64,000 nucleotides of DNA, from positions 372,001 through 436,000 of the forward strand of contig NZ_KB893245.1 of assembly GCF_000374065.1 (NCBI RefSeq), given 5' to 3'. Every line of letters begins with the position of its first letter. Positions within the stretch are counted from its first letter, which is position 1. The notes beneath the pieces were generated by a model. It was given only the letters and a program-made list of their open reading frames with translations, did no database searches and was not told where the DNA came from. The position numbers and the translations under genes were made by a program. This stretch comes from Spirosoma luteum DSM 19990. GTDB taxonomy: Bacteria; Bacteroidota; Bacteroidia; Cytophagales; Spirosomataceae. This document shows, piece after piece, positions 8,701 to 17,515 of this stretch.

Positions 8701-9183
8701 ATGGTAGGTATTATAATGGGTAGCCTCTCTGACCGAAACGTCATGCAGGAGGCCGCCGACAGTTTGACCGAATTAGGCGTTGCGTGGGAGATGGATATCG
8801 TTTCTGCTCACCGGACACCCGAAAAAATGGTCGATTACGCTAAAACGGCCCGCGACCGTGGGCTACGGGTTATCATTGCCGGGGCAGGGGGGGCCGCTCA
8901 CCTGCCGGGCATGGTTGCCTCACTGACTACCCTTCCCGTTATTGGGGTACCCGTCAAATCCAGCAATTCGATTGATGGCTGGGATTCCGTTCTGTCCATC
9001 CTGCAAATGCCCTCCGGTGTACCCGTGGCCACGATGGCCCTTAACGGTGCTCGTAACGCCGGTATTCTGGCCGCGCAGATTGTGGGTACCTACGATGCCG
9101 CCGTTGAACAAAATCTCACCCTGTTTAAAGAAAATCTCAAAGAAAAAGTGGCTCAGATGAGCCAACAGTTAACGACTCCCTAA
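8701..9183 (+). CDS. purE: 5-(carboxyamino)imidazole ribonucleotide mutase
   Basis: This 160-residue class I PurE moves the carboxyl group of N5-CAIR to give CAIR in purine synthesis. The signature is clear: VGIIMGSLSDRNVM at residues 2-15, SAHRTPEKM near residue 36, and the glycine-rich IAGAGGAAHLPGM near residue 60 with GVPVKSS near residue 83. The length is normal. The start at 8701 gives the usual N-terminus, and a -7 promoter box ends 3 nt before it, so the mRNA is likely leaderless. A LysM protein follows 12 nt after the stop and is probably co-transcribed. purM lies 3 kb away in the same direction but in a separate unit. Confidence 0.96.
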   Translation: MVGIIMGSLSDRNVMQEAADSLTELGVAWEMDIVSAHRTPEKMVDYAKTARDRGLRVIIAGAGGAAHLPGMVASLTTLPVIGVPVKSSNSIDGWDSVLSILQMPSGVPVATMALNGARNAGILAAQIVGTYDAAVEQNLTLFKENLKEKVAQMSQQLTTP

Positions 9184-9195
9184 CCAGTGAACGAT

Positions 9196-10020
9196 ATGGA
9201 TACTGACAACAAAACAACCAACGCCCGGCCCACCGGAAACTCCAGTCTGCCTGCCATTACGCTGGTGGTGTTGGTGGGGCTTATTGCCGCGCTGCTTTAC
9301 GTGGGATACGGATACATCACCGACGATACGAATGGCTCCGACGAACTGACTAACGTAGCCATCGATTCAACAACGCAACAGCCACTGGCGCAGAATGACC
9401 CGGAGATGCTAATGGCGCCCGAAGGGGATGACAACGCCACGCAACCCGCCCCCGTAGACCTGTCGCAGGCAGCTCCGCCCGCCGATGCACCCGAAGTGAA
9501 TGCGGCTGCCGAAGAAGTAGCCGAAGCCAACCGCGAAACTACCAATGGGAAACCTGCTACTGCGGAGAAACCCAAATCGGAGAAGCCAAAAGTAGAGAAG
9601 CCGGTGGAAAAAGCGGTTGCAGCAAAGCCGGTAGAGAAGCCTAAAGCCGAAAAACCCAAGACGGAAGCGGTTGCCGAAAAACCGGTGGAAAAGGTAACCG
9701 TCAAACCCGGTGGCGTATCGAGTACGTACACGGTGGGGTCTGGTGAAACATTCTACGGGGTAGCAAATCGGTATAATATGAAACTCAGTACCCTGAAGGC
9801 CCTCAACCCCGGCGTATCCGAAAGCGATGTGAAAGCGGGTATCACGAAGTTAAACGTGAAAGCTATGGCCGTTCACACCGTAGGGCCGGGTGATGTGCTG
9901 CGGGTGGTAGCCCAGAAATATGGTGTGAGCAAAGAAGCCATTATGCGGGCCAACAAAAAAACGAAGGACATTGCCTCTCGGGGTGAGCGACTGGTAATTC
10001 CCTTTCCTGATAAGCAGTAA
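9196..10020 (+). CDS. Membrane-anchored LysM domain protein with Pro/Lys/Glu-rich linker
   Basis: This protein of about 274 residues has one N-terminal transmembrane segment (roughly residues 19-39, LPAITLVVLVGLIAALLYVG), a long disordered linker rich in A, E, K and P with repeated KPKxEKPxxEK units (about 90-175), and two C-terminal LysM modules. The first begins YTVGSGETFYGVANRYN, the second HTVGPGDVLRVVAQKYG. LysM modules bind peptidoglycan, so the protein probably spans from the inner membrane to the cell wall. ATG at 9196 was preferred; an in-frame GTG at 9187 would add three residues. It follows purE by 12 nt. Confidence 0.85.
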   Translation: MDTDNKTTNARPTGNSSLPAITLVVLVGLIAALLYVGYGYITDDTNGSDELTNVAIDSTTQQPLAQNDPEMLMAPEGDDNATQPAPVDLSQAAPPADAPEVNAAAEEVAEANRETTNGKPATAEKPKSEKPKVEKPVEKAVAAKPVEKPKAEKPKTEAVAEKPVEKVTVKPGGVSSTYTVGSGETFYGVANRYNMKLSTLKALNPGVSESDVKAGITKLNVKAMAVHTVGPGDVLRVVAQKYGVSKEAIMRANKKTKDIASRGERLVIPFPDKQ

Positions 10021-10044
10021 GGCCCGGAAAGGGTTATCTTCTAT

Positions 10045-10359
10045 CTAAAGCTTTTTTTTGCGCGGATTAATCCGAGTTAACGAGTCTATTTTTAACTCTT
10101 TAAATTGCTTCCCCAGTAATTCTACTCCTTTCCCGGAGAGAACTTCGGGTGTTTCATGCGTTTCCATTCGCCGGGTGGGCATGTCTACGGCCATTCCAGC
10201 GCCTTTTCTGATAGGAATAGGCACCGGGTTGCCCCCATCCCTGATAACCGGCATATTATCCAGGTTTTTGAGCGAGTCGACCCCGACTGCCCGGGAGCTT
10301 TGCTGTGCGAAACAGGTTGAAGCCGCAAGCAGGCATCCAACGGCGATAAATGATTTCAT
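10045..10359 (-). CDS. Small exported protein, unknown function
   Basis: This 104-residue protein has a signal peptide (MKSFIAVGCLLAASTCFAQ, cleavage after about residue 19). The mature part of about 85 residues is rich in charged and proline residues (NPVPIPIRKG, PTRRMETHETPEVL) and ends in a basic KKK tail. I recognise no family. A cysteine inside the signal does not look like a lipobox, so it is probably a soluble periplasmic protein. The credible signal peptide and the gap that it fills between the LysM and DUF481 genes support a real gene. Confidence 0.6.
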   Translation of the reverse strand: MKSFIAVGCLLAASTCFAQQSSRAVGVDSLKNLDNMPVIRDGGNPVPIPIRKGAGMAVDMPTRRMETHETPEVLSGKGVELLGKQFKELKIDSLTRINPRKKKL

Positions 10360-10427
10360 GAGTTACTAATCGTCTGTTTGTCAATGTAACAGACCCTATC
10401 CGACAGGAAAAGGTTGGAATGAACACC

Positions 10428-11279
10428 TCACTTGCGCTCGTAGGTCAGGCCAACGGTGAACCGTAAATCGTTGTTTTTCCGGCCGGGCACTACCAGACTC
10501 TCGTAGGCATTGGCCAGAGTAGAACGCAAACTAACAACCTCTGTAATCTTTAGCTGAACGCTCAAACTGGCATTCCACCGAACGTTGTACCGGCCTAACG
10601 CTGGTTGGTAGAAAGCGGTGTGGGTTACCCTAATCCGGTCGTTATCGAACGAGTATTCCCCAAATAAACGCGCTGAATTACGAATAATAGAAATGTCATT
10701 AAGTTCGGTGAAGTCCGTGCTTTCGCTGAGTATCACATCGGTAAGAGAAATGTATGCCCGTTTACGGTTCAGAAGTTTATAGCCAGCACCCGCTGCTGCC
10801 GTCAACCGCCGATTAATTTGTCGCAGGTTACTGCGCTCGTACGACCCGAAGGCCAGGTAATACAGTCGTCGCTCGCCCCGGTAGGTTGTCCGCAAATCGC
10901 CAAAATACTCCCGTTCAGCCAGGATGCCGTTCTGCTTGCCATACACAAAAGATGGATTGCTGGATAACCTGAAATAATTACTTAACCGGTAGTCAACGGA
11001 ACTGGTCAGTTGCAGCAGTGCCCGATCCACATTCCCGGCTGTAATGGTCCCATCGGCCGTGAACCGATACCGGAATACATGCACGACGGGATTCTTAACC
11101 ACAATCGTATCAATTTTTATCTGGCCCGTAGCGGTTCTGCTGGTATCGGTTTTACTGGTTTTTACCGAGTCGGAAAGCGAAGGACGCAATGGGTCAGGCT
11201 GTTCCACAATCTGGGCGTTTGCTAATCCACCCAGGAAAAGAAAAACAGTAAGTAAGACAAACGACTGGTAGTTTTTCAC
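10428..11279 (-). CDS. DUF481 family outer-membrane protein
   Basis: This 283-residue protein has a signal peptide (LLTVFLFLGGLANAQ), a Ser/Thr/Asp-rich region to about residue 65, then an antiparallel beta pattern of alternating hydrophobic residues: FTADGTITAGNVDRALLQL, SSNPSFVYGKQNG, YYLAFGSYERSNLRQ and a terminal RFTVGLTYERK. This is the pattern of DUF481 (YdiY-like), which forms outer-membrane barrels of unknown role. The terminal aromatic/charged strand supports barrel insertion. It is transcribed leftward, divergent from the Gfo/Idh/MocA gene. Confidence 0.75.
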   Translation of the reverse strand: MKNYQSFVLLTVFLFLGGLANAQIVEQPDPLRPSLSDSVKTSKTDTSRTATGQIKIDTIVVKNPVVHVFRYRFTADGTITAGNVDRALLQLTSSVDYRLSNYFRLSSNPSFVYGKQNGILAEREYFGDLRTTYRGERRLYYLAFGSYERSNLRQINRRLTAAAGAGYKLLNRKRAYISLTDVILSESTDFTELNDISIIRNSARLFGEYSFDNDRIRVTHTAFYQPALGRYNVRWNASLSVQLKITEVVSLRSTLANAYESLVVPGRKNNDLRFTVGLTYERK

Positions 11280-11293
11280 TGAAAAAAGCCTTG

Positions 11294-11326
11294 TTGAATC
11301 CGCAACTTAAAAAAAAGGTACATTTG
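11294..11326 (+). promoter_or_regulatory. Promoter for the Gfo/Idh/MocA gene
   Basis: TTG at 11294-11296 and TACATTTG at 11319-11326 are separated by 22 nt, close to the Bacteroidota consensus. The ATG lies 56 nt downstream of the -7 box. Confidence 0.6.
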
Positions 11327-11382
11327 GCGACTGACCCGAGGGTCATTTTCTTGATTTATTGCTAACGAATAAACCCTTTATT

Positions 11383-12348
11383 ATGACTCGCTGGGGAATT
11401 TTAGGTCCAGGACGCATTGCTCATAAATTTGCGCAGGACCTGCTCACCGTACCCGATGCCCAACTGTATGCCGTTGCCTCAACCGACCAGCAACGCGCTA
11501 ATGAGTTTGCCGAAACTTATTCTATTCCGCATGCTTTTGGCTCGTACGAACAGCTCCTTACTCTGCCCGATTTAGACATTGTGTACGTGGCTACGCCCCA
11601 CGTCAAACACCACGAAAACGTGCTGATGCTGCTGAATGGTGGCGTAGCGGTGCTGGGTGAGAAACCCTTTGCCATGAACAGCGAACAGGTGCGGGAAATG
11701 GTCGAAACGGCGCGGGAAAAGAAGGTTTTCCTGATGGAAGCTCTGTGGAGCCGGTTTATGCCCGGTATCAGACAGGCGCTGGAATTGAGCCAATCGGGTG
11801 CTATCGGTAAGGTCGTTTCAGTGAAGGCAGATTTCGGGTTTAAAGCACCTTTTGTACCTGACAATCGACTGTTCAACAAAGAGTTAGGTGGTGGGTCGCT
11901 GCTGGATATCGGTATCTATCCCCTGTTCCTGTCGTACCTGATACTGGGAAAGCCAACCACCATTAAAGCATCGGCTATTTTCGGGACGACGGGTGTGGAT
12001 GAGCAGTGCGGCATGGTGCTGACCTACGCCGATGGTCAGTTAGCGCTGCTGGATAGCACCTTGCTGGCCGATACGGACTGCATTGGCCTGATTCAGGGCG
12101 AAACCGGTCAGATTCGGATTCATAGCCGGTTTCACGAAAATAAAGGCGTGACGCTCATACAAGCGGAGCAGCCAGAAAAATCATTCGATTTTGACCGGGA
12201 AACCCACGGGTATGACTATGAAGCCCAGCATGTGATGCAGTGCCTGACCGAGGGTAAAACTGAAAGCCCCTTCTGGTCACTGGACGATAGCCTGAACCTG
12301 ATGGAACTGCTGGACAAAATCCGGGCTGAAGCGGGGATTGTTTATTAA
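11383..12348 (+). CDS. Gfo/Idh/MocA family oxidoreductase
   Basis: This 321-residue protein has an N-terminal Rossmann fold (WGILGPGRIAHKFAQDL near residues 3-19; VYVATPHVKHHENVLMLL near residue 70) and the family motif GEKPFAMNSEQV near residue 90, where the lysine of EKP is the usual catalytic residue. The C-terminal half matches the GFO/IDH/MocA alpha/beta domain (GGGSLLDIGIYPLFLSYL). Members oxidise or reduce sugars and related polyols with NAD(P). The pattern is close to trans-1,2-dihydrobenzene-1,2-diol dehydrogenase-like members, but substrate prediction is unsafe. The start at 11383 is the first ATG. A hairpin follows the stop, so it is probably monocistronic. Confidence 0.9.
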   Translation: MTRWGILGPGRIAHKFAQDLLTVPDAQLYAVASTDQQRANEFAETYSIPHAFGSYEQLLTLPDLDIVYVATPHVKHHENVLMLLNGGVAVLGEKPFAMNSEQVREMVETAREKKVFLMEALWSRFMPGIRQALELSQSGAIGKVVSVKADFGFKAPFVPDNRLFNKELGGGSLLDIGIYPLFLSYLILGKPTTIKASAIFGTTGVDEQCGMVLTYADGQLALLDSTLLADTDCIGLIQGETGQIRIHSRFHENKGVTLIQAEQPEKSFDFDRETHGYDYEAQHVMQCLTEGKTESPFWSLDDSLNLMELLDKIRAEAGIVY

Positions 12349-12358
12349 GAGAGAAAAT

Positions 12359-12422
12359 GAAAAGGGGCGGAAAGAGGGATTGGCAGGGGAAATCTGCCCG
12401 TTCCTCCTTTCCGCCCCTTTTC
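12359..12422. terminator. GA/CT-rich hairpin between the oxidoreductase gene and purM
   Basis: The arms 12359-12379 (GAAAAGGGGCGGAAAGAGGG) and 12402-12422 pair with two mismatches, and the right arm ends in CCCCTTTTCTT. It probably terminates the upstream gene. It resembles the GAGTGAAA palindromes in being purine-rich on the left and pyrimidine-rich on the right. Confidence 0.65.
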
Positions 12423-12423
12423 T

Positions 12424-12431
12424 TACCTTTG
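12424..12431 (+). promoter_or_regulatory. -7 promoter box abutting purM
   Basis: TACCTTTG matches TAnnTTTG and ends 4 nt before the purM ATG at 12436, predicting a leaderless transcript. It directly follows the hairpin 12359-12422. No -33 TTG is apparent. Confidence 0.55.
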
Positions 12432-12435
12432 CCGC

Positions 12436-13614
12436 ATGACTGACCGTTATGCCCAGCGCGGAGTTTCCGCTAGTAAAGAAGACGTTCACAACGCTATTGC
12501 CCAACTCGACAAAGGACTTTTCCCCAAAGCGTTCTGCAAAATTGTGCCCGATACGCTGGCGGGTGACCCGGATTTCTGCACCATCATGCACGCCGACGGA
12601 GCCGGAACCAAGTCGTCTCTGGCCTACATGTACTGGCGTGAAACGGGCGACCTGAGCGTTTGGCGGGGTATTGCGCAGGATGCAGTCGTGATGAATACCG
12701 ACGACCTGATTTGCGTGGGGGCTACCGGTCCCATGCTGTTGTCCTCTACCATCGGCCGGAACAAAAACCTGATTCCGGGCGAAGTGATTGCCGAGATTAT
12801 CAGTGGTACTGAAGAAGTTTTGCAGCTACTGCGCACTCATGGCATTGAGGTGTACAGCACCGGGGGCGAAACCGCCGATGTGGGCGATCTGGTCCGTACT
12901 ATCATTGTGGACAGCACCGTTATTGCCCGAATGCGACGTGATGACGTTATCAGCAACGACCAAATTAAACCCGGCGATGTCATTGTTGGGCTGGCATCCT
13001 TTGGGCAGGCTACGTACGAAACCCAGTATAACGGCGGTATGGGCAGCAATGGCCTGACCTCCGCCCGGCACGATGTACTGGCGCACACGCTGGCGAATAA
13101 ATACCCCGAAAGTTTCGATCCTGCTATTGACCGGAGCCTGATTTACAGTGGTTCCAAATCACTCACGGATACGGTTGACGGCACCGGACTCACAGTAGGC
13201 CAGCTGATTTTGTCGCCCACGCGGACGTATGCCCCGGTAGCGAAGGTGTTGCTGGACGAACTTCGCCCGCAGCTACATGGTATGGTGCATTGCTCCGGCG
13301 GGGCACAAACGAAAGTGTTGCATTTTGTGGACAACCTGCACATCATTAAAGACAATCTATTTCCCATACCGCCCCTGTTCCGCCTTATTCAGGCCGAAAG
13401 CGGCACAAGCTGGCAGGAAATGTACAAAGTCTTCAATATGGGACACCGGCTGGAAGTGTACCTGGCTGAAGAACACGCCCCGCGCGTTATTGAGATTGCC
13501 CGGTCGTTTGGCGTCGATGCCCAGGTGATTGGTCGGGTAGAAGCCTATTCCGGGAAGCAGCCGGGTCGGCGTTCGGTAACGATTACGAGTGAGGTGGGTA
13601 CGTTTATCTACTGA
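12436..13614 (+). CDS. purM: Phosphoribosylformylglycinamidine cyclo-ligase (AIR synthase)
   Basis: This 392-residue protein closes the imidazole ring of FGAM with ATP to form AIR, the fifth step of purine synthesis. It starts with YAQRGVSASKEDV, and the PurM-fold motifs are visible: HADGAGTKSSLAYMYW near residue 52, NTDDLICVGATGPM near residue 87, STGGETADVGDLVRT near residue 141, and the C-terminal MVHCSGGAQTKVLHF near residue 285. It is longer than the roughly 345-residue enterobacterial enzyme and matches the Bacteroidota form. The -7 box ends 4 nt before the ATG, so the mRNA is probably leaderless, as for purE. Confidence 0.94.
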   Translation: MTDRYAQRGVSASKEDVHNAIAQLDKGLFPKAFCKIVPDTLAGDPDFCTIMHADGAGTKSSLAYMYWRETGDLSVWRGIAQDAVVMNTDDLICVGATGPMLLSSTIGRNKNLIPGEVIAEIISGTEEVLQLLRTHGIEVYSTGGETADVGDLVRTIIVDSTVIARMRRDDVISNDQIKPGDVIVGLASFGQATYETQYNGGMGSNGLTSARHDVLAHTLANKYPESFDPAIDRSLIYSGSKSLTDTVDGTGLTVGQLILSPTRTYAPVAKVLLDELRPQLHGMVHCSGGAQTKVLHFVDNLHIIKDNLFPIPPLFRLIQAESGTSWQEMYKVFNMGHRLEVYLAEEHAPRVIEIARSFGVDAQVIGRVEAYSGKQPGRRSVTITSEVGTFIY

Positions 13615-13651
13615 TTTTGTGTAGCTTACGGCAATAATTGATTGCCTGACT

Positions 13652-14773
13652 ATGCGGTTTGTCTACCTGTTTTGTTGGTTATTACTGCCGCTTACGACCT
13701 GGGCACAGGCTACTTTCTCAGCAGTATGGCCGTTTGATGGTAACCCGGGTGGGAGTGCCAGTCACCCAAACGTTGGTACAGGTGGAGCTGATTTTGTGGG
13801 CGTAGCACCAAGTGGGGTAACGGCCGGGTCTGGTTACGTAGCTGGTCAGAATGGACAGGCAGTCAACTTAATCAACTGGTCACAAACCGGTGGTTGCAAT
13901 TTTGGCGAGTACGTGCAGGTAACGGTTCAACCCCTGAATGGTCAACGAATAACGTTGACGGGCCTAACATTTTATGTGAATCACTCGGTTAGTGCAATGG
14001 GTAACACCGGTCCCCAGGCTGTACGGGTTCGTTCCAGTCTGGATGGCTTTAGTAATGACCTTTCTCAACAAGGTGTTTCCAGTAGTTTTCAGCAGGTAAG
14101 TGTCGGTTTGGGCGGCTCCTTCGCCAACCAAACGGGGCCGGTTACGTTCAGAATTTACGGGTGTCCTCCAAATGGTGGTGGTGCGTTACGGCTCGATGAC
14201 CTTATAGTCAATGGTAGCGTTACGACCGCTCCTCTGCCCGTAACGCTACTCTATTTTACGGCTAAACCCGATGGGGACCGCGTTCAACTGGCGTGGGCTA
14301 CCACGCAGGAAATTAATGCCGGCCAGTTCAGGGTTGAACACAGTCTGGATTTGGCCGAATACAAAACGGTTGGAGATATTGCCGCCAAAGGCACTACTGA
14401 TGAACGGCAATACTACGGCCTGACTGACCTGAACCCCCAACCCGGCATCAACTACTACCGCCTGAAACAGGTTGACCGGGATGGATCTACGCAGGTTTTT
14501 AAGCCCGTTGCGGCCACTATCCGGGCCAGCGAACCCGTGATGACCGTATACCCAAATCCCACCGATGCAGACCGCATTCACCTCCGGCTCTGGAACGCCG
14601 ACGATGCCCGCGTCCGCTTGCTGACTATTACCGGGCAATCTGTTGGCGGACAACTACAGCGCACACCCGGCGAAGCTGACTTCCGCCCTGTTTACCCGCT
14701 ACCGGCAGGTTTTTACTGGCTGGAGATTACTACAAACAACCAGCGACGCACGCTGACGGTACTAGTTCGCTAG
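13652..14773 (+). CDS. Secreted protein with type A T9SS C-terminal sorting domain
   Basis: This 373-residue protein has a signal peptide (FCWLLLPLTTWAQA) and a beta-rich N-terminal region of about 180 residues with a carbohydrate-binding or jelly-roll look. A fibronectin-like segment follows (PVTLLYFTAKPDGDRVQLAW, TTQEINAGQFRVEHS, GINYYRLKQVDRDG) that is common just before T9SS signals. The last 75 residues are a type A sorting domain (VYPNPTDADRIHLRLW, LLTITGQSV, GFYWLEI). It is therefore exported across the outer membrane by the type IX system and cleaved or anchored at the surface. The function of the N-terminal domain is unknown. It is convergent with the response regulator gene. Confidence 0.88.
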   Translation: MRFVYLFCWLLLPLTTWAQATFSAVWPFDGNPGGSASHPNVGTGGADFVGVAPSGVTAGSGYVAGQNGQAVNLINWSQTGGCNFGEYVQVTVQPLNGQRITLTGLTFYVNHSVSAMGNTGPQAVRVRSSLDGFSNDLSQQGVSSSFQQVSVGLGGSFANQTGPVTFRIYGCPPNGGGALRLDDLIVNGSVTTAPLPVTLLYFTAKPDGDRVQLAWATTQEINAGQFRVEHSLDLAEYKTVGDIAAKGTTDERQYYGLTDLNPQPGINYYRLKQVDRDGSTQVFKPVAATIRASEPVMTVYPNPTDADRIHLRLWNADDARVRLLTITGQSVGGQLQRTPGEADFRPVYPLPAGFYWLEITTNNQRRTLTVLVR

Positions 14774-14794
14774 CTGGAATTTTGGCAGCCTGTT

Positions 14795-15436
14795 TTAAAT
14801 ACCGTGTTCAATAGCGAACCGAACCAGGTCGGATACTTTGTTAATGCCCAGTTTGAAGTAAATATTTTTGCGGTGCGTTTTGACAGTTTCGATACTCAGG
14901 TGAATTCGGTCGGCAATCTGCTCATTATTAAGGCCTTCCCGAATCAGTGCGATAATTTCAACTTCCCGGAAGGTGAGGTTTAGCCGCCGGGCAAAATCAT
15001 CGCCAAAGGGGTCGTTGGCTGGTGGATGGGAGTGGGTTACGTTCGGGTCGAAATACGTATTTCCGGCTAGCACGGTTCGGATTCCGTTTAGCAGATCGGT
15101 AGTGGAGGCATCTTTGAGCAGGTAACCGTGCAACCCCAATCGCCGGGCTTCGTCCAGCAGTTTGGGGTGGTTGTACATCGTTAGCATCAGCACCCGAATT
15201 CCGGAAAAATTATCGAGAATGGTTTTGCCAAGGTCAATGCCGTTAGTGCCCTGTATATTCACGTCCAGCAGTACCAGATTCGGGCTTGTTTGCTGGATAG
15301 CCGTGAGCGCTTTACCAGCCTGAAACACCTGTCCGCAAACCGTTAGGTCGGGTTGCTCGTTGAGCAAACTCTGCAGACCGTCATTGAATAATTGATGATC
15401 GTCAATCAGCAGAATCCGGGTCGGTTGTTGAAGCAT
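14795..15436 (-). CDS. NarL/LuxR-family response regulator
   Basis: This 213-residue protein has an N-terminal receiver domain (ILLIDDHQLF, phosphoacceptor D58 in LVLLDVN, LMLTMYNHP, and lysine in GYLLKDA) and a C-terminal LuxR-type helix-turn-helix (LTFREVEIIALIREGLNNEQIADRI then LSIETVKTHRKNIYFKL). The start at 15436 was chosen because receiver domains begin a few residues before ILLIDD; it overlaps the last 35 nt of the kinase gene (15402-15436), implying translational coupling. The cognate sensor is the upstream TPR histidine kinase. The target genes are unknown. Confidence 0.92.
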   Translation of the reverse strand: MLQQPTRILLIDDHQLFNDGLQSLLNEQPDLTVCGQVFQAGKALTAIQQTSPNLVLLDVNIQGTNGIDLGKTILDNFSGIRVLMLTMYNHPKLLDEARRLGLHGYLLKDASTTDLLNGIRTVLAGNTYFDPNVTHSHPPANDPFGDDFARRLNLTFREVEIIALIREGLNNEQIADRIHLSIETVKTHRKNIYFKLGINKVSDLVRFAIEHGI

Positions 15437-17435
15437 CGGGCGTTTCGAAAGGAACATCAAGAACAACCAATGTCCCCCCTTCACTTGCATCACGCCACAG
15501 GGTCGCTCCAATGTATTCCGCCCGTAAATTACTGTTTTTCAAACCAATTCCCATAGGTTTATTTGTTGAATTAATCACTCGATTACCCAGTCCATCATCC
15601 TCTACCGTAATGGTCAACCGGTCGGGGTGGTAGAGGAGTTGTACAGCCGCCCGCTTAGCCTGAGCGTGTTTGTTAATATTCTGAATCAGCTCGGATACGA
15701 TCCGGTACACGTTCAGCCCGGTATCGGCAGGGAGTGTATGTTCGGTACCCGATGTGATGAAAGAAAAGCGCGTAGGCTGTACAGGCTGACTATTGACCAA
15801 TTGCTCAAGAGCACTATGCAGGCCAAGGCGGGTAAATTCGGGCGGCATGAGGTTGTGAGCAATACGACGGAGATCGGTGCTGCTTTTCTGTATCAGCGGT
15901 TCCAGTTCATCGAACTGGCGGGCCAACCCGGGGTCCTGCAACTGCGATCGAATATCGGCCAGCCGACGGCGCAGGGTGGACAGCGTACCCCCGAGGTCGT
16001 CGTGCAGATCGGCAGCCATGCGCTGGCGTTCAGCTTCCTGTGTTTGGATAATGCGGGCATCCGTTTCGCGAATGGCCTGATTAGCCCGGCGCAGTTCGTC
16101 ATTAGCCGTAACTAACTCGGCTGTTCGGACCTGTACGGTTTGTTCCAGCCCCCTGTTGAGTTGCTGAATTTGCCGTCGTTGCCGCTGAATTTTTCGGTAA
16201 GAGAGACCCAGGGCTACGGTAAATAGCAGGAGCATGGTTAGGCCAATCAACAGCCATAGCCGGATACGCTGTTGCTGCCGGGTTTCGCTGTCAAAGGTTT
16301 GCTGTTCCAGTTGTCTTTGTAGGGTGAGTTGGTCGAGTTCATTTTTCTGATTCATGGAAGCCAGTTTCCTGCTTTGAACAGCGTTGCGGGCGGTATCGGC
16401 TAAAGCCACGTACCGTTTGTAATAAAATAGGCTCTGCTGCCAATCCTGCCGGTTTTCATAAATTTTATGGGTGGCCAAATAAGCCTGCTGACGGGCTGAG
16501 AGCGTTGGGTATTTGTGGGTCAGCACTTTCCGGGCGTATTGCAACCCAAGATCATTCTGCCCCGTACCCGCATAGCCCATAGCCAGGATGGACCAATTGG
16601 TTGTGATAGAAATGGGTTCGTGCAGACTTTTCCAGAGTGGCTCTGCTTTTTTGGCGTAGGTAAGCGCCAGTTCATAGTCCTGCATTTTCAGGTAAAGAGC
16701 CGATAATACTTCGTAAATAAAGCCCAGATTTGTTTTTGCCCCCATACCGGTTTCCCGCAAAATCCGTTCGGCAGCTAAATAATGGTGCTCACTTTCCCGG
16801 AAGTTCATCTGGTCTTCGTAAATAATTCCCAGTTTTTCTTCGATATCAGCTTGATAAGCCACGGTAGTTTGTGGGCTGACACCACTACCTTTAGCGAGCA
16901 GCGTTCGGGCATCTTCCAGAAAGCGTAGGGCCTTATCATAGTCGCCGGATAAGGTATATAATTCCCCTAAGTTCAGCTCAATTCGCCACAGGAGCTTAGG
17001 GTCCTGTCGGGCTTTCAAGAGCACTTCTCTGGCCTGATAATTGAGCCGAAGGGCTTCGGGATAATCAGTACGGAAATCGCGGTAATAAAACTCCCTGATC
17101 AATAACGCTTTTACAGTAAACTCAACATTTTGCCGGGCGCGAGCCTGCTGTAGTAACGCATCGGCAAAATACAGGCTGCTGTCTTTCCTGTTTTCCCACC
17201 AGCTATAAAGCCTGCCCAAATAATAGAGGGCTTCAAAGCGAGTGGTATCAGTACGCGTATTGGTGGGGCTGGCCAGTGCCCGCTGGTATTGTTGCCTGAC
17301 CAGTAAAGAAATACTGTCCATATACAGTTTATCCATCCGGCGATCAACGACAAAAGGAGGAAGTTTCTGGGCATGTACGCACTGCCACTGGTAACCCAGC
17401 ATGATAAGCAGCAGTAAAGACCTCATTATGTGCAT
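15402..17435 (-). CDS. TPR-containing sensor histidine kinase (HisKA_3 type)
   Basis: This protein of about 677 residues has a signal peptide (MRSLLLLIMLGYQWQ), then tetratricopeptide-like repeats over residues 40-380 (YLGRLYSW, LGELYTLSGDYDKALRF, LYLKMQDYELALTYAKKA). One transmembrane helix (about 392-413, LWLLIGLTMLLLFTVALGL), a coiled coil, a HisKA_3 domain with the phosphoacceptor in ADLHDDLGGTLS, and an HATPase_c domain (ELIQNINKHAQA, VEDDGLGN, GIGLKNSNLRAEYI) follow. The TPR part is periplasmic and probably senses an envelope or protein signal. ATG at 17435 was chosen; 17426 is equally possible. It overlaps the response regulator gene by 35 nt. Confidence 0.92.
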   Translation of the reverse strand: MHIMRSLLLLIMLGYQWQCVHAQKLPPFVVDRRMDKLYMDSISLLVRQQYQRALASPTNTRTDTTRFEALYYLGRLYSWWENRKDSSLYFADALLQQARARQNVEFTVKALLIREFYYRDFRTDYPEALRLNYQAREVLLKARQDPKLLWRIELNLGELYTLSGDYDKALRFLEDARTLLAKGSGVSPQTTVAYQADIEEKLGIIYEDQMNFRESEHHYLAAERILRETGMGAKTNLGFIYEVLSALYLKMQDYELALTYAKKAEPLWKSLHEPISITTNWSILAMGYAGTGQNDLGLQYARKVLTHKYPTLSARQQAYLATHKIYENRQDWQQSLFYYKRYVALADTARNAVQSRKLASMNQKNELDQLTLQRQLEQQTFDSETRQQQRIRLWLLIGLTMLLLFTVALGLSYRKIQRQRRQIQQLNRGLEQTVQVRTAELVTANDELRRANQAIRETDARIIQTQEAERQRMAADLHDDLGGTLSTLRRRLADIRSQLQDPGLARQFDELEPLIQKSSTDLRRIAHNLMPPEFTRLGLHSALEQLVNSQPVQPTRFSFITSGTEHTLPADTGLNVYRIVSELIQNINKHAQAKRAAVQLLYHPDRLTITVEDDGLGNRVINSTNKPMGIGLKNSNLRAEYIGATLWRDASEGGTLVVLDVPFETPDASTTDPDSAD

Positions 17436-17490
17436 AACGGAACAACTTGCCGGCGTAAGAACCAAGCAAAGCACGTAGATTTATTGACTT

Positions 17491-17515
17491 AAAAAAATAC
17501 CCCTTTCGGGGTATT
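17491..17515 (-). terminator. Terminator-like hairpin in the leader of the histidine kinase gene
   Basis: AATACCCC (17496-17503) pairs perfectly with GGGGTATT (17508-17515) across a 4-nt loop. Read leftward, the stem is followed by seven Ts (17491-17497 complement), which is a complete rho-independent terminator. It lies 56 nt upstream of the kinase start codon and no leftward gene ends here, so it may be an attenuator. Confidence 0.6.

Noticed and set aside
8541-8723. Short rightward frame between the DUF1501 gene and purE
   Set aside because: It spans a terminator and the purE promoter and overlaps the purE start in another frame.
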